A stretch of DNA of 43,942 nt from Alphaproteobacteria bacterium UBA1303 (GTDB lineage: Bacteria > Pseudomonadota > Alphaproteobacteria > Micropepsales > Micropepsaceae). This document shows, piece by piece, positions 1-7,652 of this stretch (position 1 is its first letter; the number at the start of each line of letters is the position of its first letter). Both the position numbers and the translations under genes were made by a program. The notes under the pieces were generated by a model. It was not told the origin of the DNA and did not search any database. It worked only from the letters and a program-made list of their open reading frames with translations. Location of the stretch: the NCBI GenBank assembly GCA_002307315.1, contig DBTZ01000039.1, positions 59,489 to 103,430 on the forward strand, written 5' to 3'.

Positions 1-40
1 CGAAAAGTGGGAACCGGTTTTCGGCTAAGAAGCGCGATGG
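1..40. repeat. Truncated copy of an intergenic palindromic (REP-like) repeat
   Basis: The first 40 bases contain AAAAGTGGGAACCGGTTTTC followed by the half-palindrome GAAGCGC at 29-35. The same arrangement occurs complete at 18546-18590, where GCGCTTC pairs with GAAGCGC. The other arm here lies outside the window. Elements of this appearance are common between genes in Alphaproteobacteria. It lies just downstream of the stop codon of the minus-strand gene at 53-952. Confidence 0.55.
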
Positions 41-52
41 GAAAAAATAGCG

Positions 53-952
53 TCAGGGCAGCGTCCGCGCCAATCGGAAACCGGCCAGACTGGAATAGTC
101 GTACTCGCCACCGTTCTCCGCGCCGCCGGTGCGTGCCGCCGCCCGTACGAACACCGGCAGGTTGTTCCACGAACCGCCGCGCAGCACATGTCGCGCGCAG
201 GTCCTTTCTCGCCAGGGCGAGCCATCTTTCGGTGCGCCGACATAGGATTTGTGCCAGCAATCTTCCGTCCATTCCCAGACGTTACCGAGCATGCCGTAGA
301 GGCCGAACGGATTGGGCGCAAAGCTTTCCACGTCGGCGAGTACCTTGTTGTCCCACGGACTGCCGCAGCCGTTGCAGTCGGCGTTGTTCTTGCCGATGTC
401 CTCGCCCCACCAGCGTGCGGTTACGGTGCCGCCGCGGGCGGCGTATTCCCATTCGGCTTCGCTCGGCAGGCGGTAGGGATCGCCCTTGACGGTGGGACGC
501 GCTGCACGCAAGCGGCCGTTGAGCCATTTGACGTAGGCGTTGGCATCCTTCCAGTCGAGGCACATCGCCGGCCAGCGCCGCGGTTCGACCACGAACGGCG
601 AATAGGCGCGACCATCCCCCTGACTGTGCCAGCCGATGCCCAAAAGGCCGTTGCATTGTGCCGGCTGATAGCCGGTCTTCTGCAGGAAGGCGAGGAACTC
701 CTCGCCGGTTACCGGGTATTTCGCCAGCGCAAAGGCCTTCACCGACACCGTATGCCGCGGGCCTTCGTTTTCGAAGCGGCCCTGTTCGGAGGTCGGGCTG
801 CCCATCGCGAAGTCCCCCGCCGGAATGCCGACCATGGCCGGACATTCGGGACATTCCTTGAATTCGCGGTCGTCTTGCCCTTCCGCGGCAACCAGCAGCA
901 GGACGAACATCCCGGCGGATAGACATACACTCGGTAAGATATTCACGCGCAT
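53..952 (-). CDS. Secreted SUMF1/formylglycine-generating-enzyme-fold protein
   Basis: A 299-residue protein starting with a signal peptide (hydrophobic core about residues 8-22, likely cleavage near AAEG). The rest is an FGE-sulfatase (SUMF1) domain: MVGIPAGDFAMGS at about residue 40, a P-V-T-G-EEF stretch, RLPSEAEWEYAARGG, NPFGLYGMLGNVWEWTED and, near the C-terminus, VLRGGSW and AGFRLAR. True formylglycine-generating enzymes carry a cysteine pair just after the RGGS motif. Here RGGSW is followed by NNLPVFVRAAAR with no cysteine, so conversion of sulfatase cysteines is unlikely by that mechanism. Most bacterial members of this fold have other roles, so the reaction is left open. It is probably periplasmic. 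It diverges from the acyltransferase gene at 1027 with 74 bp between the two starts. Confidence 0.85.
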   Translation of the reverse strand: MRVNILPSVCLSAGMFVLLLVAAEGQDDREFKECPECPAMVGIPAGDFAMGSPTSEQGRFENEGPRHTVSVKAFALAKYPVTGEEFLAFLQKTGYQPAQCNGLLGIGWHSQGDGRAYSPFVVEPRRWPAMCLDWKDANAYVKWLNGRLRAARPTVKGDPYRLPSEAEWEYAARGGTVTARWWGEDIGKNNADCNGCGSPWDNKVLADVESFAPNPFGLYGMLGNVWEWTEDCWHKSYVGAPKDGSPWRERTCARHVLRGGSWNNLPVFVRAAARTGGAENGGEYDYSSLAGFRLARTLP

Positions 953-1026
953 GGAGAACTCGTCGTAGCCAAGAGGAAACCCAACGTATATTTATTCCTC
1001 CGGTAACGCCACCGACCGAGGGCTAA

Positions 1027-2163
1027 ATGACGAAATCTACACCGCGGGCGCGCCTCGCCTATATCGACAACCTGCGCTCGACCATGATTTTTCTGGTGGT
1101 GGCGATGCACGCCGCCGTGACCTACAGCCATTTCGGCCGCTGGTACTACAATGCGCCCGAGCCGATCGGTATGGCCGATAGTCTGGCATTTGGAATGTTT
1201 CAATCGTTGCTGCAGGCCTTCTTCATGGGCCTTTTGTTCCTGGTTGCCGGCTACTTCACCCCCACCGCCTACGACCGTAAAGGGTTTGGGACGTTTCTAT
1301 ACGACCGGTTTATCCGTCTCGGCCTGCCGGCACTGATCTTCATTTTTCTCATTCACGACGGTATGGGGCATTTTCTGCTCGGGTGGCATGGCAGCGATCC
1401 ATTTTGGCCGTCATATGTCTATTACGTGACTCATGGGGATTTTATCGACGGCACCGGTCCGATGTGGTTCGTCGTGGCATTGTTGTTTTTCTCCCTGATC
1501 TATGCGGTTTTTCGGGTGGCGCTGCCGACTGCGAAAATCGCTCTTCAGGCGCCGGACGTTTCCGGCGTGTTGGTCGGGGGGCTCGCGATAGCCGGATTGA
1601 CCTTCGCGACCCGCATCTTCTGGCCGGTGGGAACCGCTTGGCATAACATGCAGTTCTGTTATTTTGCGCAATACGTGGTGCTGTTTGTTGTCGGTATCCT
1701 CGCTCGTCGTGGCGACTGGCTTGCGGTATTTCCGGTCAAAAGCGGCTACCGCTTGCTGATCGGTGCTGCGATCGCCGGTCCCTTGGTTTGGTTGGGCGTA
1801 TTGGCCGCTGGCGGCGTATTTGCACACGGCATGGAGTCGTTCAATGGCGGTTGGCACTGGCAAAGCGCTGCGTTCGCCATGTGGGAGCAGGTTTTTGCCG
1901 TGGCGATGTGTGCCGGTCTGCTGGTGCTGTTTCGCGAAAAGTTCAACTCCGGCGGCCGGCTGTCGAAGCTGATGAGCGCCAATTCGTTCGGCATATTCGT
2001 GTTTCATTCGCCGGTGCTGGTGGCGGTGTCGCTGGCGATGTCCGGTTGGGCCGCGCCGCCGCTGGCCAAATTCGTTGTCGCCACCGTGCTGGCGTTCGGG
2101 TTGGCGCTGGCCTTCGTTCATTTGATCGCGCGGCGGATTCCGCTGCTGAAATCCATCCTATAG
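1027..2163 (+). CDS. Acyltransferase-3 family integral membrane protein
   Basis: A 378-residue polytopic membrane protein with about ten hydrophobic segments. The N-terminus (RLAYIDNLRS, then VVAMHAAVTYSH) matches the acyltransferase-3 signature: an early Arg/Asp pair, and a His in the first membrane segment that is needed for acyl transfer in the family. Later parts include GPMWFVVALL and, near the end, NSFGIFVFHSP. Family members O-acylate sugars, glucans, LPS or peptidoglycan, and OpgC-type proteins of this length succinylate osmoregulated glucans. The substrate cannot be read from the sequence. A GAGGG Shine-Dalgarno lies a few bases before the ATG. The gene ends at a bidirectional hairpin shared with the convergent peptidase gene. 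Confidence 0.85.
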   Translation: MTKSTPRARLAYIDNLRSTMIFLVVAMHAAVTYSHFGRWYYNAPEPIGMADSLAFGMFQSLLQAFFMGLLFLVAGYFTPTAYDRKGFGTFLYDRFIRLGLPALIFIFLIHDGMGHFLLGWHGSDPFWPSYVYYVTHGDFIDGTGPMWFVVALLFFSLIYAVFRVALPTAKIALQAPDVSGVLVGGLAIAGLTFATRIFWPVGTAWHNMQFCYFAQYVVLFVVGILARRGDWLAVFPVKSGYRLLIGAAIAGPLVWLGVLAAGGVFAHGMESFNGGWHWQSAAFAMWEQVFAVAMCAGLLVLFREKFNSGGRLSKLMSANSFGIFVFHSPVLVAVSLAMSGWAAPPLAKFVVATVLAFGLALAFVHLIARRIPLLKSIL

Positions 2164-2168
2164 AAGAA

Positions 2169-2193
2169 AGGGCGGGAACCATCCCGCTCTTTT
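2169..2193. terminator. Bidirectional rho-independent terminator
   Basis: The nine-base stem AGGGCGGGA / TCCCGCTCT has one G-T wobble and an ACCA loop, followed by TTT on the plus strand. On the minus strand the hairpin is followed by TTTCTT. It lies between the convergent stops of the acyltransferase (2163) and the M13 peptidase (2197), so it can end both transcripts. Confidence 0.75.
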
Positions 2194-2196
2194 CGT

Positions 2197-4245
2197 TCAC
2201 CACAGCCTGACCCGTCGATCGGGCGGCAGATAGTATTTGTCGCCGGGTTTGACGTCGAAGGCGTCGTACCAGGCATCGATGTTGCGGGTGGCGCCGATGG
2301 CGCGAAACTCGGCGGCCGAATGCGGGTCGGTCAGCACCTGATTGCGCTTGGCGTTTTCGCGGTATTTCGAACGCCATACCTGCGCAAAGCCGAGAAAAAA
2401 GCGCTGATCGCCGGAAAACCCGCTGCGCTTCGGCGGGGTCTTACCGCCGAGCGCAATGTGATAGGCCTTGTAGGCGATGACGAGCCCGGCAAGGTCGGCG
2501 ATGTTTTCGCCGAGCGTCAGTTTGCCGTTGATGTGCATGCCTGGGATCGGCTCGTAGGCATCGTACTGAGCGACGATCATGGCGGTGCGGGCATCGAAGT
2601 TTTTGCGGTCTTCCTCGGTCCACCAGGTTTGGAACACGCCGTTGCCGTCGTATTTCGATCCTTGATCGTCGTAGCCGTGGCTGATTTCGTGTCCGATCAC
2701 CGCGCCGATGCCGCCGTAGTTTACCGCATCGTCGGCGTTCGGGTCGAAAAACGGCGGTTGAAGAATAGCGGCCGGGAACACGATTTCGTTGAACGACGGG
2801 TTGTAGTAGGCGTTGACGGTCGCCGGCGACATGCCCCACTCGTCTTTGTCGACCGGCCGGTCGAGCCGGCTGACGTTGCGGTTCCATTCGAACAGGCGGC
2901 CGCGCTGAATGTTGCCGATCAAATCCCCGCGCTTGATCTCGAATGCCGAATAGTCGCGCCATCGGTCGGGATAACCGATCTTGGGGGTAAAGGCGTGAAT
3001 CTTTTCCAGCGCCTTGGCCTTGGTGGCATCGCCCATCCAGTCGAGGGTCTGGATGTCGGCTTCGTACGCCTTCAGAAGATTGTCCACCAACGCCCGGGCC
3101 TTGGCCTTGGCCTCGGGCGGAAAATAGCGGGCGACGTAAAGTTTGCCGAGCGCCTCACCCAGCATGTCGTCGAGCAGATTGACGGCGCGGGTCGGCCGGT
3201 CGAGCTGTTTGTCGTTGCCGCGGATAGCCTTGCCATAGAAGTCGAAGCAGAGCCGGTCAAAGCGCTCCGGCAAATACGCGGCGTGGGCGACCAGATAGTG
3301 GACAGTCAGATAATCGCGCCATACCGCAACCGGCGTATCGCGAAAGATTTCGGCCAAGACGGGAAATGCGGTTTTTTCCGCTACAATGACCTTGCGCTCG
3401 CCGTTAGGGGCGGTCGCCGGTATGCCGACTTCGACGAAGGCCGCATCCCAGTCGAAGCCAGGCGTCAGCATTTTCAACTCGTTGATACTCATCGGGTTGT
3501 AGGTCTTGTCGGCATCGCGACGGTCGGCACGGTCCCAATGCGCCTCGGCAATTTTAGCTTCGAGCGCATAGACCTCGGCGGCGCGCGCCTCGGCGTTTCC
3601 GATCCCGGCGAGTTTCAACATGTCGGCGAGAAATTTTCCGTACGCCTCGCGAACTTTGACAATGCCCTCGTCCTTGGACAGGTAATAGTCGCGGTCCGGC
3701 ATGCCGAGGCCGGATTGGCTCAAGTTGACCGAATAGGCGTTGGGGTTCTTGTCGTCGATACCGATGAAAAGGCCGAAAATGCCGTCGGTTCCCGTCCGCA
3801 CTGCAACCATCGCCTTGGCTACATCCTGCTTGGTCTTAAGCGAGGCAAACCGGGAGAGATCGGCTTCAATCGGTTTCAGACCGTCGTCCTCGATCCGTTT
3901 GATGTCGGTAAAATCCGCGTAGAAGTCGACGATTTTGCGTTCCTCTGCGGTAAGCCGGTCGGCGGCGTTCGCCTGCAAGTCGTTGACGATCTTACGTAAA
4001 CGTTTTTCGCTTTCGATCCCGAGGATCTGGAACGAACCGATGCTGGAGCGCTCGGCGGGAATTGCCGCCGTATCGATCCATTTCCCGTTGACGAAGCGGA
4101 AGAAATCGTCGCCGGGCTTAACGGCGCTATCCACGTTGGAAATCTCGACGCCCCAGTCGCCCAGGACCGCCTTAGGCGGTTCCGGTTGGGGAGCGGTACA
4201 GGCAGCGCAGAAAAGTACGGTCATGGCGGCAAGACTTCTTTGCAT
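2197..4245 (-). CDS. M13 family zinc endopeptidase (neprilysin/PepO type)
   Basis: A 682-residue exported metallopeptidase. The zinc site is HEISH (about residues 519-523), with the third ligand in GENIADLAG (Glu at about 580). Other family landmarks are VNAYYNPSFNEIVFPA, which holds the substrate backbone, and PPFFDPNADDAVNYGGIG before the zinc helix. Start: an upstream in-frame ATG at 4335 would add 30 arginine-rich residues. The ATG at 4245 gives a signal sequence (MQRSLAAMTVLFCAACTAP) and is preferred. The CAAC ending may be a lipid-attachment site but lacks the usual Leu at -3. The protein ends in RVRLW; the C-terminal Cys that eukaryotic family members have two residues before the final Trp is absent. 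Predicted role: cleavage of oligopeptides in the periplasm. Confidence 0.93.
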   Translation of the reverse strand: MQRSLAAMTVLFCAACTAPQPEPPKAVLGDWGVEISNVDSAVKPGDDFFRFVNGKWIDTAAIPAERSSIGSFQILGIESEKRLRKIVNDLQANAADRLTAEERKIVDFYADFTDIKRIEDDGLKPIEADLSRFASLKTKQDVAKAMVAVRTGTDGIFGLFIGIDDKNPNAYSVNLSQSGLGMPDRDYYLSKDEGIVKVREAYGKFLADMLKLAGIGNAEARAAEVYALEAKIAEAHWDRADRRDADKTYNPMSINELKMLTPGFDWDAAFVEVGIPATAPNGERKVIVAEKTAFPVLAEIFRDTPVAVWRDYLTVHYLVAHAAYLPERFDRLCFDFYGKAIRGNDKQLDRPTRAVNLLDDMLGEALGKLYVARYFPPEAKAKARALVDNLLKAYEADIQTLDWMGDATKAKALEKIHAFTPKIGYPDRWRDYSAFEIKRGDLIGNIQRGRLFEWNRNVSRLDRPVDKDEWGMSPATVNAYYNPSFNEIVFPAAILQPPFFDPNADDAVNYGGIGAVIGHEISHGYDDQGSKYDGNGVFQTWWTEEDRKNFDARTAMIVAQYDAYEPIPGMHINGKLTLGENIADLAGLVIAYKAYHIALGGKTPPKRSGFSGDQRFFLGFAQVWRSKYRENAKRNQVLTDPHSAAEFRAIGATRNIDAWYDAFDVKPGDKYYLPPDRRVRLW

Positions 4246-4390
4246 CGGTGGCTCCGCGGATCGCAAACGGCGGCGTGGTAAACATCGTCGGAGGTTTGCG
4301 AAATAGCCAATACCATCCGTCCGCCCGCAAGTCACGCCGTCGCGATTTATCTCAAGCGAACGGTCCCGGCGGCGGCGCGATCGGCCGTCG

Positions 4391-5437
4391 TCAGGCGGCG
4401 CTGGAGTTTGCCCAATCGCGGCCGTTTTGACCGATCACGCGGTTGCGGCCGGTCTGTTTGGCGCGATACAGGCATATGTCGGCGCGATGGATCAGCGTAT
4501 CCACCGTATCGCCCTTGGCGAATTCGGTCGCGCCGATCGAGATGGTAATGGTGCCGAGAACTGTGCCGGTCGATTTCTTTACCAGTTTCTTGCTCTCGAC
4601 CCTGGCGCGGATCTGATTGGCCAGCGTGATCGCATCCTCGATACCGGTGTGGCGTAAGACGACCGCAAACTCTTCGCCGCCGTAGCGCGCGGCGGTATCG
4701 CGCCCTTTGACGTTTTCGGAAAGACAACCGGCTACCAGTCTCAGAACCTGATCGCCGGTCTGATGTCCCCAAGTATCGTTAAAAATCTTAAAGTGGTCGA
4801 TGTCGCACATCAGCAGCGACAACGTCCCGCCGCCGCTCTCGGCGTCGCTAACGGCGCTGGCGATTTCGGCATCGAAGGTTTTGCGATTGGCGATGCCGGT
4901 CAGGGCATCGGTTTCGGACTCCTTGCGCACTTTGTCGAGTTGAAGTTTGAGATCGTTGATTTGTTGCGACGAGCGCTGCAGTTCGCCTTCCAGGTTCTTA
5001 GTTCGGCTTTCCATCGCCTTGGTGGCACCAATCAGTCCGTCGACCATTTTTTGCACCGCCGCCGGCGACCGGTCGGTGTCCAATTCGCCGCTCGCCGCGG
5101 ACAATGCCTTGCCGTAATCGTTCGCGTGCCGGCCTGCCGCCGCCAATTTTCCCATCACCTGATCGATGGTCAATCCGATATTGGCGCCCAGTTCTTCCAT
5201 TGCCTTGGTCGCACGATCGGAATCCAGGCAACGCTGACGCAGGTCGCGCAAAGACTGCGGCGAAAAATTCCCGCCGCAGGCGATCTGATCGCCGATATTG
5301 CGCACCACTTCCGAATTCTCGCCGGCAGCATACAAATAGAATAACTCGTAATTTTCCGGTACCGGCAAGACGCCATGCCGGTTCATCAGCGCTAGCGCAT
5401 CTTCAGCCAGTTTCTGTTCGCGATCCTGCACGCGCAA
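4391..5437 (-). CDS. Diguanylate cyclase (GGDEF domain) with helical N-terminus
   Basis: A 348-residue soluble protein. Residues 1 to about 130 are predicted helical with no membrane segment or recognisable sensor. A coiled-coil stretch follows (about 130-170, rich in Glu, Gln and Leu), and then a GGDEF domain with DALTGIANRKTFD, CDIDHFKIFNDTWGH and the active-site GGEEF at residues 253-257. This motif is normally compatible with c-di-GMP synthesis. The inhibitory I-site, usually RxxD five residues upstream of GGDEF, reads K-G-R-D, so product inhibition may be weak. No EAL or HD-GYP domain is attached. It is transcribed in the same direction as the upstream helicase gene, with 137 bp between them, and is probably a separate unit. 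Confidence 0.92.
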   Translation of the reverse strand: MRVQDREQKLAEDALALMNRHGVLPVPENYELFYLYAAGENSEVVRNIGDQIACGGNFSPQSLRDLRQRCLDSDRATKAMEELGANIGLTIDQVMGKLAAAGRHANDYGKALSAASGELDTDRSPAAVQKMVDGLIGATKAMESRTKNLEGELQRSSQQINDLKLQLDKVRKESETDALTGIANRKTFDAEIASAVSDAESGGGTLSLLMCDIDHFKIFNDTWGHQTGDQVLRLVAGCLSENVKGRDTAARYGGEEFAVVLRHTGIEDAITLANQIRARVESKKLVKKSTGTVLGTITISIGATEFAKGDTVDTLIHRADICLYRAKQTGRNRVIGQNGRDWANSSAA

Positions 5438-5574
5438 CCCTCGTTCCCAAGCCGACCTTGAGACTTGCCGGATGTAACTTCGTCACCGTCATGATGTGGC
5501 GCTGTATCGTAAAAAACGGTTAAGACAGTATTTAAACTTGCGGCAATCGTCGAAAAAAAAGGCGGCAGATGCCC

Positions 5575-7122
5575 TTAGGCCTCCGGCTTCTTTTTTCGCG
5601 TCGAGGGTTTCCGGGGCGGCGTTTTCGGCAGCGGTACCTGACGCAAAAGAAAGGCGGGCAGTTGATACGCATCCGGTTGCCGCGGCTGGTATGAACGTGG
5701 CGCGGCTTCCGCCTTCGGCTTTGCCGGACGAGGCGCCGATTGGGCCGGCTCCGGTTTGATCGGCTCCATTTTTACCGGTTCCATCGCCGCCACTTGTCCG
5801 TGCGGTTTGACCGGCCGTTCGTGTTTGTCGCGTTCGCGCCGGCGGCCGCGATCATGATCGCGTTTGCGGTTTTCGCGCGGTGGCCGGCTGCGTGTCGCTT
5901 CGGCCAGTCCTTCCAGGGTGCGGTGTTTCAGCGTGGTTTTGATCAGCCGTTCGATCGCCTCGACGTACTTGGCGTCGCGCGTCGCCGCCAGCATCAGCGC
6001 GGTACCGCTGCGTCCGGCGCGGCCGGTGCGGCCGATGCGGTGAACGTAGTCGTCGGGGTGGTAGGGGACGTCGTAATTGAAAATGTGGCTGACGTCGGGA
6101 ATGTCGAGGCCGCGCGCCGCCACGTCGGAGGCGACGAGAAATTGCAAGGAGCCGGCACGGAAAGCATCGAGCGTCTTGGTGCGCAGCGATTGGTCGAGAT
6201 CGCCGTGCAGCGGGGCGGCGTTGAAGCCGTGCTTCAGCATCGATTTGGCGACAATGTCGACGTCGTGCTTGCGGTTGCAGAAGACGATGGCGTTCTTGAC
6301 CTCGCCAGCTTCGCCGATCAGTCGGCGCAGCGCCTCGCGCTTGGCCCAATCGTCGGCGGGTACGTCGATAATCTCCTGAGCGATGTTCTCGGCGGTGGTG
6401 GCCGGGCGGGCAACTTCCACCCGCACCGGATTTTGCAGAAAACGATCGGTCAAACTGCGGATTTCCGCCGGCATAGTGGCCGAGTAGAACAAAGTCTGAC
6501 GGGTAAAGGGGATCAGTTTGCAGATGCGTTCGACGTCGGGAATAAAGCCCATGTCGAGCATGCGGTCGGCTTCGTCGATCACCAGAATTTGGACCTGGCT
6601 GAGCATCAGCTTGCCGCGCTCGAAGTGGTCCATCAGCCGGCCCGGCGTGGCAATCAATATGTCGGCGCCGCGATCGAGTTTCTTGTCTTGATCTTCGAAC
6701 GACACGCCGCCGATCAATAGCGCCATGTTGAGCCGGTGATACTTCGTGTACAGATTGATGCTCTCGGCCACCTGGGCGGCAAGTTCCCGCGTCGGCTCCA
6801 AGATCAGCGATCGCGGCATGCGGGCCCGCGCCCGGCCACGCGCCAAAAGTTCGATCATCGGCAATGCAAACGATGCGGTCTTGCCGGTGCCGGTTTGGGC
6901 GATGCCGATCAGGTCGCGTCGCTGCATCGCCACCGGGATGCCTTCCGCCTGAATCGGCGTCGGCGTCTTGTAGCCCGCTTCGGTGATCGCCTTAAGAAGA
7001 TCCGGCGACAGGCCGAACTCGTCGAAACCGCCGGCTACCGGATTTTCGGAAATTTTCTGAATCTCCGCGGTGGGTACCGCGGTTTCGCCGGGTTGCGCCC
7101 CGGCTGGCGTTTCATGACACAA
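5575..7122 (-). CDS. DEAD-box ATP-dependent RNA helicase (RhlE-like)
   Basis: A 515-residue protein with all helicase motifs in order: F-x-x-FGLSP and the Q motif PTPIQ, AQTGTGKT (motif I), PTRELA (Ia), TPGR (Ib), DEAD in VIDEADRMLDMGF (II), SAT (III), VASDVAARGLDI (V) and HRIGRTGRAG (VI). The last roughly 130 residues form a disordered tail rich in Arg/Lys, then Pro/Glu/Lys, as in RhlE-type helicases, where it binds RNA. Predicted role: ATP-driven remodelling of structured RNA in the cytoplasm, for example in ribosome assembly or mRNA decay. The start is a TTG at 7122 with AAGGAA five bases upstream; no in-frame ATG lies nearby before the Q motif. Confidence 0.93.
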   Translation of the reverse strand: MCHETPAGAQPGETAVPTAEIQKISENPVAGGFDEFGLSPDLLKAITEAGYKTPTPIQAEGIPVAMQRRDLIGIAQTGTGKTASFALPMIELLARGRARARMPRSLILEPTRELAAQVAESINLYTKYHRLNMALLIGGVSFEDQDKKLDRGADILIATPGRLMDHFERGKLMLSQVQILVIDEADRMLDMGFIPDVERICKLIPFTRQTLFYSATMPAEIRSLTDRFLQNPVRVEVARPATTAENIAQEIIDVPADDWAKREALRRLIGEAGEVKNAIVFCNRKHDVDIVAKSMLKHGFNAAPLHGDLDQSLRTKTLDAFRAGSLQFLVASDVAARGLDIPDVSHIFNYDVPYHPDDYVHRIGRTGRAGRSGTALMLAATRDAKYVEAIERLIKTTLKHRTLEGLAEATRSRPPRENRKRDHDRGRRRERDKHERPVKPHGQVAAMEPVKMEPIKPEPAQSAPRPAKPKAEAAPRSYQPRQPDAYQLPAFLLRQVPLPKTPPRKPSTRKKKPEA

Positions 7123-7652
7123 ATGCGTTCCTTCCGGGGCGCATTCGTGCGCCCACGCAGCCTACCCGGATTGGCGGCCGCCCGTGATGGCGCGTCACTA
7201 TGGGAACGAAGGGCGAAATGTCAAGGAAAAGGGCCAATACGTCGCCGGAGCGGTACACGCGATTTTCGCATACTGACACTGAATTGGTGCAACCTAAAAG
7301 CGATACCGCTAGAGGTGTTGCAACGTGAAGTATGCTTAATCCAACAACGTCATCATGTATCGAAAAGTTTTTTTGCGACGGCAAAGTCATTTTTTTGCGC
7401 CACGATTTGCGAAATCAATCCATCTGGAAGTAAAAAATAACAGATACATAGTCTTGGTTTAGCTTCGGACAATCAGAATTTAAAATTGTAAATAAAGTAT
7501 TACCTTAATAAAGAGTAAATCAAATTCTACATCATCCTCGATTGACTTAACTTTTTCTAAGTACCCACCGTTATAGCCTGCAAAGAGCCGCGACAGCCTC
7601 ATGGCCGGTTGGGGATTTGAAGAAATCAATCCGCTGTCTGGGAGACAGAAAC
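7123..7652. promoter_or_regulatory. AT-rich leader upstream of the giant repeat gene
   Basis: This 530-bp stretch has no convincing gene. From about 7300 the composition shifts sharply to A/T, with runs of T near 7367-7402 and a very A/T-rich segment at 7480-7560, against a GC-rich background. The 5' regions of both flanking genes point away from it, so it must carry both promoters. A TTGACT at 7542 and TTATAG at 7571 are present, but their 23-bp spacing is too wide for a normal sigma-70 promoter. The translation signal is clear: GGAGA at 7641-7645, seven bases before the ATG at 7653. Such an AT-rich leader can bind nucleoid proteins of the H-NS/Ros type (inference). Confidence 0.5.

Noticed and set aside
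2320..3999. Large plus-strand open frame opposite the M13 peptidase
   Set aside because: It overlaps the peptidase completely in antisense. The peptidase has all family motifs, while the antisense product resembles nothing.
7542..7576. Sigma-70 promoter TTGACT / TTATAG before the giant gene
   Set aside because: The spacing of 23 bp is far outside the usual 16-18 bp, so it was not listed as a promoter.
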